64,000 nucleotides of DNA from Brucella daejeonensis (GCF_014199265.1 NZ_JACIJG010000010.1:122910-186909); one strand, 5' to 3'. Positions 26,580 through 37,603 are shown, numbered from the stretch's first letter. The notes: generated from the letters alone by a model not told the origin. Program-made: numbers and translations.

Positions 26580-27902
26580 TCACGTCCTTCCAGAAAGCCG
26601 TTCGGTCCACCACGGGGCCGGATCAACGGGTTTTCCATCCTTTCGAAATTCAATGTAAAGCAATGGCGCGCCATTGCCCACCTCTATCGGTGCAACACTT
26701 GCAAGAAGTTTTTCTCCCATTGCGCCGACCGGCTCTCCCGCAAGTACAAATTGGCCCTGCGATACGTCGATTCGCCCCATGCCGGCCATTACGACATGAT
26801 ATCCATTGCCCGCATCGAGTATCAAGAGCTGCCCGTAGGAGCGAAACGTGCCCGCATAAAGTATCACGCCATCGGAAGGTGACGTAATCGTGGCGGAAGG
26901 CAGTGTTTCGACCACCTGGCCCATCATTGAGCCGCCGACACCGTCCCTGTCGCCGAAACGGCGCACGGCTTTTCCGGCGGCGGGCGGGGCCAGCCTGCCC
27001 TTCAGGGAAGCGAAATCGATCTGCGCGCGCAGATGCGTGTCGTCAGGCGTGGATTCCCCGGCCTTTTCCCTTGCCGCGGCCAGACGGTCCGCCTCGGCCT
27101 TGCGGGCAGCTTCCGCCGCGTCCCGCACACCGGCCATCTGCTCGTCGAGCCCATCGATGAGGTCCTTGAGGCTGCCCGCCCTGGCTGCAAGCTCTTGCGA
27201 ACGCTTGCGCTGGGCTTCCATTTCCTGCTCCGACTGCGACTGAAGCTTCTTCTTTTCTTCAAGAAGAAGTGATTGCCGCTTCTGTTCCTCGGCCTGCGCC
27301 GTGCGGCTGGCCCTGAGCTTCCCCTGCTCCTCGGTGATGGAGGCGGCGACGCGCTGCATATCCTTCAGGTCGCCGGTCAGTTCCTCGACCTGTTCGCGCA
27401 TTTCGGGCACGACGGCGCCCAGAAGCACGGCGCTGCGCACCGAAGCCAGCGCGTCGTCGGGCCGGACCAGAATGGCGGGCGGCGGGTTCAGCCCCATGCG
27501 CTGCAATGCCGCCAGCACTTCCGCCAGAACGCCGCGCCGCGCACGCAGCGACGCGCGGATCCCCTCCTGCTGTTCGTGCAGGGCTGTCAGCTTGTCGGCA
27601 ATGGCGGCAATGTCCTGCTGCAATTTCTTGTCGGTTTTGGCCGACTGGATCAGCGCCGCGGTGATGGTGGCCTGATCCTTCTTCAGCGCTTCCACTTCGC
27701 TTTCGAGCTGTTTCAGCTTGTCGCCGGTGACGGTGAGTTCGTTGCTGAGCTTTTCATATTCGCTTGCCGCCTGATCGCGCTGCTGCTGCAATGCATCCTG
27801 CGCAAAAGCCGACGGCGTGCCGGCAAGTGCACAGGCCAGCACAAGGCCAGCCCGCGCGAATGCAAGCAATCGTGGTCTTTTGAAAAGGCTTACTGGGCTC
27901 AT
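26580..27902 (-). CDS. EnvC-like murein hydrolase activator, degenerate LytM (M23) domain
   Basis: A 440-residue protein with a signal peptide (to about residue 34), a long coiled coil (about residues 35-270) and a C-terminal LytM/M23 domain (from about 300). The zinc ligands of active M23 peptidases are largely missing: no HxxxD in the N-terminal part, LLYIEFR where active enzymes have HFE, and a lone His in GYHVV. This matches EnvC-type activators of amidases rather than a peptidase. Start ATG at 27902; no clear ribosome site. ctpA follows. Confidence 0.9.
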   Translation of the reverse strand: MSPVSLFKRPRLLAFARAGLVLACALAGTPSAFAQDALQQQRDQAASEYEKLSNELTVTGDKLKQLESEVEALKKDQATITAALIQSAKTDKKLQQDIAAIADKLTALHEQQEGIRASLRARRGVLAEVLAALQRMGLNPPPAILVRPDDALASVRSAVLLGAVVPEMREQVEELTGDLKDMQRVAASITEEQGKLRASRTAQAEEQKRQSLLLEEKKKLQSQSEQEMEAQRKRSQELAARAGSLKDLIDGLDEQMAGVRDAAEAARKAEADRLAAAREKAGESTPDDTHLRAQIDFASLKGRLAPPAAGKAVRRFGDRDGVGGSMMGQVVETLPSATITSPSDGVILYAGTFRSYGQLLILDAGNGYHVVMAGMGRIDVSQGQFVLAGEPVGAMGEKLLASVAPIEVGNGAPLLYIEFRKDGKPVDPAPWWTERLSGRT

Positions 27903-28052
27903 GCGTGTTCTATCGGGGCGAAACAAGGCTAAATTCAGGGCCGAAACGAGGGCCGAAGCCGGAACCTAGCCCGATACCGTTAACGAACCATCAACCATAG
28001 AACGGAGAGGAAAAGCCGCCCGGCAAATCAGTACTCCCGTGGCCGCCCGTTC

Positions 28053-28535
28053 TTACACCCGATGATACGGGTGCCCGGCCAGAATGGTGGCGGCGCGATA
28101 AAGCTGTTCGGCGATCAGGATGCGGGCGATCTGGTGCGGCCATGTCAGTTCGCCCAGCGCCAGCACGAGATCGGCGCGCCCGCGCAGTGCCGGATCATGG
28201 CCGTCCGGCCCGCCAATGGCGACAATGAGCTGGCGCTTGCCGTCATCGCGCATTCGCCCGATGCGTCCGGCAAAAGCTTCCGATCCGAGCGCCTTTCCGC
28301 GCTCGTCGAGCAGGATGAGGGCGGCGCCGCCATTGAGCGCCTCGTGGATGCGCTGGGCTTCCTCGGCCTTGCGCAGTTCCGGTGTCTGGCCCCGGCTTTC
28401 GGGTATCTCGCTCACACCGGCGAATTCAAGCCCCAGCGGTGGCCCTGCTTTGGAAAACCGGTCGAAATAGCGCTCGACCAACTCCCGTTCGGGGCCGGCC
28501 TTCATCCGGCCCACGGCAAAAACGCTCACACGCAT
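28053..28535 (-). CDS. rlmH: 23S rRNA (pseudouridine1915-N3)-methyltransferase RlmH
   Basis: A 160-residue SPOUT methyltransferase that methylates pseudouridine 1915 in helix 69 of 23S rRNA. ALILLDERGKALGSEAFA, LIVAIGGPDGHDP and a C-terminal RILIAEQLYRAATILAGHPYHR match the family, including the knot-forming SAM-binding loop. The length is standard. It lies 20 bp after rsfS, the usual partner. Confidence 0.95.
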   Translation of the reverse strand: MRVSVFAVGRMKAGPERELVERYFDRFSKAGPPLGLEFAGVSEIPESRGQTPELRKAEEAQRIHEALNGGAALILLDERGKALGSEAFAGRIGRMRDDGKRQLIVAIGGPDGHDPALRGRADLVLALGELTWPHQIARILIAEQLYRAATILAGHPYHRV

Positions 28536-28555
28536 GACGCCCTCTTACGACCTGA

Positions 28556-28945
28556 TCAATGCACCGTTCCCAGCGCCTGCTCGTCGTCGAAATTATCGTC
28601 CAGCCAGATCTTCTCGATATTGTAGAAGTCGCGGACTTCCGGTCGGAAGATATGGACGATGATATCGCCTGTGTCGATAAGGACCCAGTCGCCACTCTCG
28701 AGGCCTTCGATCCGCATGTCCTTGCAGCCTGCCTCACGCAGGGCCTGCAAAAGGTGATCGGCGACCGCCGTCACATGACGATGCGAACGACCCGACGCGA
28801 CGATCATGTAATCGCCGATTGTCGATCTTCCGCGAATGTCGATGGGGGTGATGGATTCCGCCTTGGAGTTTTCGAGACTGGCCAAGGCCGCGTCGAAGGT
28901 CGTGGACACGAGATCGGTCTCGTTCATCCCAACCGTGGAAGGCAC
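28556..28945 (-). CDS. rsfS: Ribosomal silencing factor RsfS
   Basis: A 129-residue Iojap-family protein that binds L14 and blocks subunit joining during starvation. DIRGRSTIGDYMIVASGRSHRHVTAVADHL (in pieces), GLESGDWVLIDTGDIIVHIF and YNIEKIW are the family core. Start taken as GTG at 28945 (AAGG upstream); ATG at 28927 is possible. It is between nadD and rlmH, the normal order. Confidence 0.94.
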   Translation of the reverse strand: MPSTVGMNETDLVSTTFDAALASLENSKAESITPIDIRGRSTIGDYMIVASGRSHRHVTAVADHLLQALREAGCKDMRIEGLESGDWVLIDTGDIIVHIFRPEVRDFYNIEKIWLDDNFDDEQALGTVH

Positions 28946-29089
28946 ATGGTGAGCCTTCTTCTGAACTGCTGTTCTCAGCGTATTCCCTTTCCAACAAGAA
29001 CAACTTCATGCGGCAGGTATAAGCACCGCACTCCTTAAGATAGGCAGAGTCCCTGTTTTGTTTCAAGAGTCCGTGGCCCTGGCAGCCGT

Positions 29090-29755
29090 TCACTTTTTCA
29101 GAATATTCGCCTGTTTGCGAAGCGCCGTCGAGGAGAGCGACGAACGCGGCCCATGGATGAATGTCCAGGCCGGAGGCGTGCGCCGCGCCAGCATCGGCGC
29201 ATATTGCTCGTCGAGGCGGCTGTCGGAAAATGTCTGCGCCATGCGCGACGACAGATAGGCGAGCGTCGATCCCGGCCGGTCGATGACGGCAATCGGAAAA
29301 TTCCGCGCGATCTCGCGCCAGCGCTGCCAGCGATGGAAAGAAGCGAGATTGTCGGCCCCCATCACCCAGACGAAATGGACGCCGGGATTGGCGTCGCGGA
29401 TAAGCGCCAGCGTATCCGCCGTATAGCGCACATCGAAAGCCGCTTCGAGCGCCGTCACCTTGATGCGCGGATCGGCGCAAACGTCCTCGCTGAGCTTCAG
29501 CCGCTCGGTGAGCGGCGCCAGTTCGCGGTGGTTCTTCAGCGGATTGCCGGGCGTCACCATCCACCAGAGCTGGTCGAGCCTGAGCCGCCGGATTGCGATT
29601 TCCGCCACCAGCGCGTGACCGCCATGGGGCGGATTGAACGAGCCGCCGAAAAGCCCGACCGCCATGCCCTTTTCGACATGCGGCATACGCAGATAATGCG
29701 CATCGACGCCCGGATAACGCTCTTTCAATGCAGAAAGCCCGAAGCCGAATTTCAT
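29090..29755 (-). CDS. nadD: Nicotinate-nucleotide adenylyltransferase
   Basis: A 221-residue enzyme that adenylates nicotinate mononucleotide to deamido-NAD. The nucleotidyltransferase motif GGSFNPPHGGHALVAE (HxGH type) and the C-terminal segment starting SSLSSTALR match NadD. ATG at 29755 is used; ATG at 29689 (MPHVEKGMAVGLF) is an alternative since the catalytic core begins just after it. It lies 6 bp past proA. Confidence 0.93.
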   Translation of the reverse strand: MKFGFGLSALKERYPGVDAHYLRMPHVEKGMAVGLFGGSFNPPHGGHALVAEIAIRRLRLDQLWWMVTPGNPLKNHRELAPLTERLKLSEDVCADPRIKVTALEAAFDVRYTADTLALIRDANPGVHFVWVMGADNLASFHRWQRWREIARNFPIAVIDRPGSTLAYLSSRMAQTFSDSRLDEQYAPMLARRTPPAWTFIHGPRSSLSSTALRKQANILKK

Positions 29756-29761
29756 CCGAGC

Positions 29762-31045
29762 CTAACCACGAATCTGCCCGTTGCCGCGCACGCGATATTT
29801 GAACGAGGTCAATTGCTCGACGCCGACCGGCCCGCGCGCGTGCATCTTGCCGGTGGCGATGCCGATTTCCGCCCCCATGCCGAACTCGCCGCCATCGGCA
29901 AACTGCGTCGAGGCATTGTGCAGGAGAATGGCCGAGTCGATCTCGTTGAAGAACCGCGCAACCGCTTCCGCATCTTCCGCCACGATGGCTTCCGTATGAT
30001 GCGAGGAATAACGGTCGATGTGTTCAACCGCGCCACCAATCCCGTCGACCAGGGCGACGGAAATGATTGCATCGAGATATTCGGTCGACCAGTCCTCTTC
30101 GCTCGCGGGCTTCGCCGCGGGAAAAAGCGCCCTCACCTCTTCGGAGGCGCGAATTTCACAGCCCCTGGCGGCAAGGTCTTCGAGAACCGGCACAAGATGC
30201 GTCGTAGCGGCGGCGCGGTCTACCAGAAGCGTTTCCGCCGCGCCGCAAATGCCGGTGCGCCGCATCTTGGCATTGACGGCGATGCCGCGCGCCATGTCGA
30301 GATCGGCGGATTTGTCGATATAGAGATGGCAGATGCCTTCCAGATGGGCGAAGACCGGCACGCGCGCTTCCGACTGAACGCGCGCGACGAGGCTTTTTCC
30401 ACCGCGCGGCACGATCACGTCAATCGCGCCGTCCAGGCCTTTCAGCATCTCGCCGACAGCGGCGCGGTCCGTCACCGGCACGATCTGGATTGCATCCGCT
30501 GGCAGACCAGCCGCTTCCAGCCCGGCGACCAATGCCTTGTGAATAGCCGCCGATGAATGGGCGGAATCGGACCCGCCGCGCAGGATCACCGCATTGCCCG
30601 CCTTGAGGCAGAGCGCACCAGCATCCGCTGTTACATTGGGGCGGCTTTCATAAATGACGCCGATCACGCCGAGCGGCGTGCGCACGCGCTCGATATGGAG
30701 ACCGTTCGGGCGGTCCCATTCGGCAATCACCTCACCCACCGGATCGGGCAGGCTGGCTATGGCGCGAATGCCTTCGGCAATGGCCGCGATACGGCTGCCG
30801 TCCAGCGTCAGCCGATCCACGAAGGAAGCCGCCATCCCGCTCGAAGCGGCATTGGCGAGATCGCGCCTGTTGGCCTCAAGAATTTCGGCCCGGCTTGCGA
30901 CAATCGCATCGGCGGCGGCTTCGAGCGCCCTGTTCTTCTGCTCGCGCGTGGCGATGGAAAGCGGGCCTGCCGCGGCTCTGGCCTTGCGGCCCACTTCGGC
31001 CATCACCGAGGCGATGTCGTTTGCCGTATCTGCTTTCGTCAGCAT
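29762..31045 (-). CDS. proA: Gamma-glutamyl phosphate reductase
   Basis: A 427-residue enzyme of the second proline-biosynthesis step, reducing glutamyl-5-phosphate with NADPH. Seen: [32 protein letters not shown], the catalytic Cys in [12 protein letters not shown], and [17 protein letters not shown]. Start ATG at 31045 has GGGGAGAG. It lies 10 bp after proB, so the pair is an operon. Confidence 0.96.
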   Translation of the reverse strand: MLTKADTANDIASVMAEVGRKARAAAGPLSIATREQKNRALEAAADAIVASRAEILEANRRDLANAASSGMAASFVDRLTLDGSRIAAIAEGIRAIASLPDPVGEVIAEWDRPNGLHIERVRTPLGVIGVIYESRPNVTADAGALCLKAGNAVILRGGSDSAHSSAAIHKALVAGLEAAGLPADAIQIVPVTDRAAVGEMLKGLDGAIDVIVPRGGKSLVARVQSEARVPVFAHLEGICHLYIDKSADLDMARGIAVNAKMRRTGICGAAETLLVDRAAATTHLVPVLEDLAARGCEIRASEEVRALFPAAKPASEEDWSTEYLDAIISVALVDGIGGAVEHIDRYSSHHTEAIVAEDAEAVARFFNEIDSAILLHNASTQFADGGEFGMGAEIGIATGKMHARGPVGVEQLTSFKYRVRGNGQIRG

Positions 31046-31055
31046 ATTCTCTCCC

Positions 31056-32192
31056 CTATGCCGCTTGCGCGTCGCTGGCGGCGCGCACCACCAGATCGTT
31101 GCGATGGATCATCGCCGCCCGGGCATCATAGCCAAGAATGGCGCTGATCTCATCGCTTTTGTGCCCGGCAATCCTGCGCGCATCCCCGGCATCATAGGCG
31201 ATCAGACCGCGCGCGATCTCGCGACCGTCCTCGTTCAGCACCGCGACCGTGTCGCCGCGCTCGAAATCCCCGCCGATCTCCTTCACGCCAGCCGGAAGGA
31301 GCGACTTGCCGGATTTCAGCGCCCGTGCCGCACCGGCATCGACCGTCAGGCGGCCGGCAGGTTCAAGATTGCCGGAAATCCATGTCTTCCACGCATTGAC
31401 CGGCGCATTCGCGGCCTCGAACAGCGTCGCGCGCTCGCCGCGATCGATGGCCGAAAGCGGGCCGAAGCGGGTTCCCGACGTGATGATCATCGCCGTGCCC
31501 GCCGCATTGGCGATCTTGCCCGCGTCGAGCTTGGTCTTCATGCCGCCGCGCGACAGTTCCGACGCCGCCGCCCCCGCCATCGCTTCGATCTGCGGCGTGA
31601 TGTTTTCGACCAAAGGCAGGAACTCCGCATCCGGGTTCTTGTGCGGGGGAGCGGTGTAAAGCCCGTCAATATCGGACAGCAGGATCAGAAGATCGGCGCT
31701 CATCATGGTGGCGACGCGCGCAGCCAGCCGGTCATTGTCGCCATAGCGGATTTCCGTGGTCGCCACCGTGTCGTTTTCGTTGATGACCGGCACGGCCTTG
31801 AGCTTCAAGAGCGTCTCGATGGTCGCCCGCGCATTGAGATAGCGGCGGCGTTCCTCGGTATCGGAAAGCGTGACCAGAATCTGGCCCGACCGGATGCCGT
31901 GGCCGCCCAGCACATCGGCATAGGCCTTGGCGAGCGCAATCTGCCCCGCCGCCGCCGCCGCCTGGCTTTCTTCAAGCTTCAGCGCCTTTTTCGGCAGCCC
32001 CAGAACGGTGCGGCCAAGGGCGATGGCCCCGGACGAGACAACGAGCACTTCCACGCCCGCGTGATGCAGGGCGGCAATATCCTGCCCGAGGCTTTCCAGC
32101 CAGTCGCGCTTCAGGCCGCTTGCGCGGTCCACCAGAAGGGCGGACCCGATTTTCACAACGATGCGGCGATAGTCTTTCAGTTGCTTCAGCAT
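31056..32192 (-). CDS. proB: Glutamate 5-kinase
   Basis: A 378-residue kinase for the first proline-biosynthesis step. The amino-acid kinase domain shows [36 protein letters not shown] and [15 protein letters not shown]-terminal PUA domain ([23 protein letters not shown]) is present, as in most bacterial enzymes. Feedback inhibition by proline is known for the family. It lies 30 bp downstream of obgE. Confidence 0.96.
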   Translation of the reverse strand: MLKQLKDYRRIVVKIGSALLVDRASGLKRDWLESLGQDIAALHHAGVEVLVVSSGAIALGRTVLGLPKKALKLEESQAAAAAGQIALAKAYADVLGGHGIRSGQILVTLSDTEERRRYLNARATIETLLKLKAVPVINENDTVATTEIRYGDNDRLAARVATMMSADLLILLSDIDGLYTAPPHKNPDAEFLPLVENITPQIEAMAGAAASELSRGGMKTKLDAGKIANAAGTAMIITSGTRFGPLSAIDRGERATLFEAANAPVNAWKTWISGNLEPAGRLTVDAGAARALKSGKSLLPAGVKEIGGDFERGDTVAVLNEDGREIARGLIAYDAGDARRIAGHKSDEISAILGYDARAAMIHRNDLVVRAASDAQAA

Positions 32193-32222
32193 GTTCTCAT
32201 TCCCCGCGCCGTCTCTGTACCG

Positions 32223-33308
<1,086 letters not shown>

Positions 33309-33373
33309 TCAGGCGCCCCGAATTTCGTTACATACGGGCACAGCCCGCATGTGATGTGTTGCAATTACAGCAA

Positions 33374-33408
33374 AACCGGCTTCCTGCAAACAGTCGAGGA
33401 AGCCGGTT
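33374..33408. terminator. Hairpin between the GNAT gene and obgE
   Basis: AACCGGCTTCCT and AGGAAGCCGGTT form a perfect 12-bp stem, 6 bp past the stop of the GNAT gene (33414), which is transcribed leftwards. On the minus strand it runs into TTTTGCTG, so it terminates that gene and sits upstream of obgE. Confidence 0.75.
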
Positions 33409-33413
33409 CTGAC

Positions 33414-33965
33414 CTATTTCGGGTTCCAGGCCGGATCGGTGAAATCGATATAGATCAATTCCTGATCCAGATACTGTCCCTGCACGTAAAGTGACTTGGT
33501 TTCGACGCCGTAAGTCTTGAAGCCGAGCCCGTAATAGACCCGTTTGGCGGCTTCGTTGGTCGCCACCACCTTGGCCTCCAGAATGACGACATGGCCGGCC
33601 GCGTGGTCGATGACCTTCTGCACAAGCGCCTTGCCAAGGCCCAGCCCCTGCGCTTCCGGCGTCACATAGACGCTGACGAGCGTGCCGCGATGATGCTCGC
33701 TCCTGCGCTCGTACCGGTAATGGCCCGCGATGCCGAGCAGATTGTCGCCATCGAACGCACCGAAGATCACATTGCCGTTCACCTGTTCCAGACGGCGCGC
33801 GAATACGGCGTCGGAATAAGCGTTTTCTTCCTCGAAGCTCGAACCGAAAGCCAAGGGCGCGCGCTGTAGCGCGCTGAGCCTGATGGCGCGAAAGCGATGC
33901 AGGTCGCCCTTGTCGAGCGCGCGCACCAAAACCCTGTCGCAGGCGATTGCGTGAATATCCGTCAT
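33414..33965 (-). CDS. GNAT family N-acetyltransferase
   Basis: A 183-residue GNAT protein. VLVRALDKGDLHRFRAIRLSALQ opens the fold, and the acetyl-CoA loop is VYVTPEAQGLGLGKALVQKVIDHA (Gln/Arg-x-x-Gly-x-Gly/Ala type). AKRVYYGLGFKTYGVE ends it. The substrate is unknown. Start ATG at 33965 follows GGGGAA; a longer frame to 34007 lacks support. It is between a second GNAT gene and obgE, on the same strand. Confidence 0.88.
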   Translation of the reverse strand: MTDIHAIACDRVLVRALDKGDLHRFRAIRLSALQRAPLAFGSSFEEENAYSDAVFARRLEQVNGNVIFGAFDGDNLLGIAGHYRYERRSEHHRGTLVSVYVTPEAQGLGLGKALVQKVIDHAAGHVVILEAKVVATNEAAKRVYYGLGFKTYGVETKSLYVQGQYLDQELIYIDFTDPAWNPK

Positions 33966-34031
33966 TTTATTCCCCGAGGGCTGTCGGTCCTGCGGCACAA
34001 GCGGCAAGGCTTGGCGCGCAGGACCCCTTGT

Positions 34032-34726
34032 TTATGACTGCCAGCTTCTCAGCCCGATCCACGTCCGGCGGTCGAGGACATAGCGCTCCACCGGCACATT
34101 GCCGGCGGCGAGCGAATCCTCCATGCCCATGCCGCTGAACTGGAACCCGCATTTGTGAATCACGCGGCGCGAACCGGCATTGCTGGCGCGGCACGAGACA
34201 TGCAGCCGTTCGATGGCCGTCGCGCGGAAGGCTAGGTCGATCAGCGCATGTGCGGATTCGGTGGCAAAGCCATGCCCCCAATAGGGTTCGCCCAGCCAGT
34301 AGCCGATTTCCAGCCCCTCGCCATGCTTGTGCGCATGGATGCCGCAGCAGCCCATAAAGATGCCGGTTTCCGCTTGCGTGATGGCGTAGATGCAATTGCC
34401 CATCTCGCCTTTTCGCACGCGCTCGACAAAATCGACGGCATTCTCACGCGTGTATGGATGCGGCATACGGGCAAGCATACCGGAAACGCGGGCGTTATTG
34501 GCAAGATAGGAAATCGCATCCACGTCTTCGACATGCGGCGGCCGCAGGACCAGCCTTTCGGTGACGAGCACAGGACAATCAAGTTCACTGGCCAGATCGG
34601 GGGCCAGATCGGGGGCCAAATCATCAGCCAGTTCATGCGCCGCACCGGGCGGCAGATCGGCGTAACTGGCGCCTCTCCCGCTACTGCTTGCGTCGTAACA
34701 GTCTTCTTCCAGAACTTCGACAACCA
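34032..34726 (-). CDS. GNAT family N-acetyltransferase with acidic repeat segment
   Basis: A 231-residue RimJ/RimL-like GNAT protein: VTERLVLRPPHVEDVDAISYLANN, GCCGIHAHKHGEGLEIGYWLGEPYWGHGFATES and SRRVIHKCGFQF. An unusual acidic stretch before the domain consists of short repeats (DLAPDLAPDLASELD), encoded by 12-bp tandem units near 34590-34625, a slippage-prone sequence. Start ATG at 34726 has GGAGG; the frame to 34970 is unsupported. Substrate unknown. Confidence 0.87.
34590..34625. repeat. 12-bp tandem repeats inside the GNAT gene
   Basis: Units of the form GGGGGCCAGATC/CGGGGGCCAAATC repeat in frame and encode alternating DLAP blocks. Copy-number change would lengthen or shorten the linker without a frameshift. 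Confidence 0.65.
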
Positions 34727-34749
34727 TTTTTCGTTCCTCCAGATGCAAA

Positions 34750-34778
34750 AAGGGAAGATGGTGGCCCCATCTTCCCTT
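34750..34778 (-). terminator. Terminator of the rplU-rpmA operon
   Basis: AAGGGAAGATGG and CCATCTTCCCTT form a 12-bp stem with a 5-nt loop. On the minus strand TTTTTGC follows. It is 71 bp past the rpmA stop. Confidence 0.8.
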
Positions 34779-34848
34779 CGATCTTTTGGCTAGGCTGCCA
34801 TTTGCACCGGGTCCGATGGGACGCCGGTGCTTTATGAGAGTGCCCGGC

Positions 34849-35118
34849 TTACTCTGCTGCTTCCGCGATCGGGTTAACCGACACGTAGGTGCGACCGTTG
34901 GCTTTCGTGCGGAAAGACACGGAGCCGTTGACGGTTGCAAAAATCGTGTGGTCCTTGCCGAGGCCGACATTGGCGCCCGGATGCCACTTCGTGCCGCGTT
35001 GGCGCACGATGATGTTGCCGGCGAGCACAGCTTCGCCGCCGAACTTCTTCACGCCAAGGCGTTTGGATTCTGAATCGCGACCGTTACGCGAGGAACCGCC
35101 AGCTTTTTTGTGTGCCAT
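34849..35118 (-). CDS. rpmA: 50S ribosomal protein L27
   Basis: An 89-residue L27, near the peptidyl-transferase centre. [24 protein letters not shown] is the flexible N-terminus, and [24 protein letters not shown] is the core. Start ATG at 35118 has AAGGAGA. It is second in the rplU-rpmA operon, 25 bp after rplU. Confidence 0.98.
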   Translation of the reverse strand: MAHKKAGGSSRNGRDSESKRLGVKKFGGEAVLAGNIIVRQRGTKWHPGANVGLGKDHTIFATVNGSVSFRTKANGRTYVSVNPIAEAAE

Positions 35119-35143
35119 TGGTGTTCTCCTTTAATCTCTCTGT

Positions 35144-35572
35144 TTACTCAGCCGACTCGGCCTTGGCTGCGGCCTTCTTGGGCGCTGCCTTCTTCGGCTT
35201 TGCGGCTTCGCCTTCAGCGGAGGCTGCCTTCGGAGCCTTCTTCTCGGCGGCCTTCTTGGAAGGCTTCGCGCCGTCGGTGAGGATCTCCGAGATGCGGATG
35301 GTCGTCAGTTCCTGACGATGGCCGCGGGTGCGCTTCGAGTTCTGACGGCGACGCTTCTTGAAAGCGATGACCTTGCGGCCACGGCCCTGCTCGACGACTT
35401 CGGCGGTGACGAGGGCGCCAGCGACGGTCGGTGCGCCGATGGTCGTGCCGACCATCAGGACTTCCGCGAATTCTACGATGTCGCCGGCTTCGCCAGCAAC
35501 TTTTTCGACCTTGACGAGGTCGTTTGCGGCAACGCGGTACTGCTTGCCACCGGTCTTGATGACTGCGAACAT
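35144..35572 (-). CDS. rplU: 50S ribosomal protein L21
   Basis: A 142-residue protein. The first approx. 100 residues are L21 ([46 protein letters not shown]). A Lys/Ala/Glu-rich tail of about 40 residues follows, as in other Rhizobiales. Start ATG at 35572 has GAAAGGAC. First gene of the L21-L27 operon; the tRNA-Ser gene lies upstream on the other strand. Confidence 0.97.
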   Translation of the reverse strand: MFAVIKTGGKQYRVAANDLVKVEKVAGEAGDIVEFAEVLMVGTTIGAPTVAGALVTAEVVEQGRGRKVIAFKKRRRQNSKRTRGHRQELTTIRISEILTDGAKPSKKAAEKKAPKAASAEGEAAKPKKAAPKKAAAKAESAE

Positions 35573-35806
35573 TTGTTGTCCTTTCGGTTGTTCGGTCCGG
35601 CTCTCATTTCCACGACGCTGACGTCGAAGCGATGGGCCGTCTTTTTATCAGTCGGTTGATGAGCGGGCTTTTAGCCCTTGACTGCGGTTCCGAAAGCCGG
35701 AATTCCGCAATCAAAACAATAGGCGCGGATTACCCCACGCCCAAGGTCTGGTGCTTATAGGGGCGAGGCGGCGGAAAAGTCAAGAATTTTAACGACAGAA
35801 TGCAAA

Positions 35807-37603
35807 TTAGCTCTTGTCTAATCGGCGCTGGCCCGTTATTGAGCCGCTGCACGCTCGGCATTCGTTATTGATGCTCATTGACTGTGCGATTCTGCAAGGG
35901 TCGTTTACAGTGCTGCACAAAGCGGAGAGGTGGCTGAGCGGTTGAAAGCACCGCACTCGAAATGCGGCATGGGGGCAACTCCATCGGGGGTTCGAATCCC
36001 TCCCTCTCCGCCACTTCAGTCCCTGAGTGGGCACTGAGTTTACGCCACTTCCCGCCACAAGCGTCTGTAGCAGCCGGGACTTCGATCCCATGATGCGAAC
36101 CTCGCCCTCGGCGACCTCGACACGCTGGGCGAGCGCGCGCAGGTGGTCGCGGCGATAGCCGCCGCCTTCGAGCCGGATACGCTCGCGGGCGGTTGCGGCG
36201 AACTTGCGCAGCATCTGCGGCGTTACCGCCTTCTGCCCCGAGTTCTGGAGCATAGCCTGCGCACGCTCTGCATCGACCTTTGCCTGATCGCGGATGGCCT
36301 TGAGACCGTCGATGCGGTCTTTCAGCGCCGGGTCATTCAGATCGGCAACGCCTGCCTCGATGGCGTCATAGAGGCGCTTGAGGCGCAGTTCCGATTCGGT
36401 TGAGCGTTTGTTCAACTCGGCGATATGCTCGCGGCGGCGCTCGGCGTGTTCTTCCCTCCGGTCGAGTGCTGCGGCAAGAACGGTTTCCAGCCGCTCGGGC
36501 TGGAGTAGCTGTTTCTCAAGGTGATTGACGACCAGATCGTCCAGCTTTTCCATCGGCACGGCCATGCCCTCGCAGGCGGTCGGCCCCTGCCGCGCCTTCA
36601 TCGAGCAGGCATAATAACGATAGCGCCCGCCCTTGCCGGTGCGGATGGTCATGGCTCCGCCGCACTTGGCGCAATGGATCAGGCCGGTGAGCATGGTCGG
36701 GCCGCTGATGACGCGGGCGGGCATGACCTTGGGATTACGAGCCTTGAGCAGCTTCTGAACCGCCTCGAAGGTCTCGCGGTCGATGATCGGCGGTACGGGA
36801 ACCGTCACGATCTCGCTGACCGGCTTCAATTCCTTGGTCTTGGACCGCTTGTTGAACTCATGCTCGCCCATATAGGTGCGGCGGGTCAGGATGCGGTGGA
36901 CCTGACCGATGCCCCAGCGCCCGCCGTCGCGGGTGAAGATGCGGCGGCTGTTGAGGTAGGAAACGATATTCTTGACGCCCATCTGGCCGGTGGTGCCGTC
37001 GCCTTCCAGCGCAAGACGATAGATCAGCCGCACCGTGTCGGCGTGGAGCGGGTCGATTTCCAGCTTCTTCTTGGTCTTGGCTCCGCGCTGCTCGGCGGCG
37101 ACGGTGCGATAGCCGATAGGAGGAAGCGAGCCGTTCCAGAAGCCTTGCCGGGCGTTCTCCTTCAGGGCCCGCATGACGTGCTTGGCGTTTTCCTTGGACT
37201 GGTATTCATCGAACAGCGCCATGATCTGCCGCATCATGACGTGCATGGGGTCATCCCCCATTTCCTGTGTGATCGAAACCAGCTTCACGCCGTTCTTCGC
37301 CAGCTTGCGGACATAGAACTCAAGCTCGAAGTGATCGCGGAAGAACCGGCTGAACGAATGGACCACGACCACATCAAAGGGTGCGGGCTTGGACGTTCCC
37401 GCCTCGATCATGCGCTGGAACTCGGGGCGGCGGTCGTTGGTCGCCGATGCGCCGGGTTCGATGAAGGTTTCGACCAGTTGCAGGTTGCGGGACTCGCAAT
37501 AGGCTTCGCCCTGCCGCTTCTGATCGGGAATGGAAACGTCATGCTCGGCCTGCCGCGCCGTCGAGACACGCAGGTAAAGGGCAGCGCGCAGCGGCACGGT
37601 CAT
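35807..37603 (-). CDS. Large serine recombinase (integrase of the tRNA-Ser element)
   Basis: A 598-residue large serine recombinase. The resolvase domain has the nucleophile Ser in YLRVSTARQ and VVVHSFSRFFRDHFELEFY. A recombinase domain (LPPIGYRTV, RRTYMGEHEFN) and a zinc ribbon (CAKCGGAMTI ... YACSMKARQGPTACEG) follow, then a coiled coil. The last approx. 70 residues are not native: WRRGRDSNPRWSCPHAAF onward is the antisense reading of tRNA-Ser and its 5' flank. Start ATG at 37603 with AGGAGA. It probably catalyses integration and excision at this tRNA. Confidence 0.92.
   Translation of the reverse strand: MTVPLRAALYLRVSTARQAEHDVSIPDQKRQGEAYCESRNLQLVETFIEPGASATNDRRPEFQRMIEAGTSKPAPFDVVVVHSFSRFFRDHFELEFYVRKLAKNGVKLVSITQEMGDDPMHVMMRQIMALFDEYQSKENAKHVMRALKENARQGFWNGSLPPIGYRTVAAEQRGAKTKKKLEIDPLHADTVRLIYRLALEGDGTTGQMGVKNIVSYLNSRRIFTRDGGRWGIGQVHRILTRRTYMGEHEFNKRSKTKELKPVSEIVTVPVPPIIDRETFEAVQKLLKARNPKVMPARVISGPTMLTGLIHCAKCGGAMTIRTGKGGRYRYYACSMKARQGPTACEGMAVPMEKLDDLVVNHLEKQLLQPERLETVLAAALDRREEHAERRREHIAELNKRSTESELRLKRLYDAIEAGVADLNDPALKDRIDGLKAIRDQAKVDAERAQAMLQNSGQKAVTPQMLRKFAATARERIRLEGGGYRRDHLRALAQRVEVAEGEVRIMGSKSRLLQTLVAGSGVNSVPTQGLKWRRGRDSNPRWSCPHAAFRVRCFQPLSHLSALCSTVNDPCRIAQSMSINNECRACSGSITGQRRLDKS
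35924..36013 (+). tRNA. tRNA-Ser (anticodon CGA), CCA encoded
   Basis: A 90-nt class II tRNA. The acceptor stem GGAGAGG/CCTCTCC is closed by discriminator G and encoded CCA. The anticodon loop CTCGAAA gives CGA (reads UCG), the long variable arm is ATGGGGGCAACTCCAT, and the T-loop TTCGAAT is intact. It is the presumed attachment site of the element to its right, whose recombinase gene overlaps it in antisense. Confidence 0.95.
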
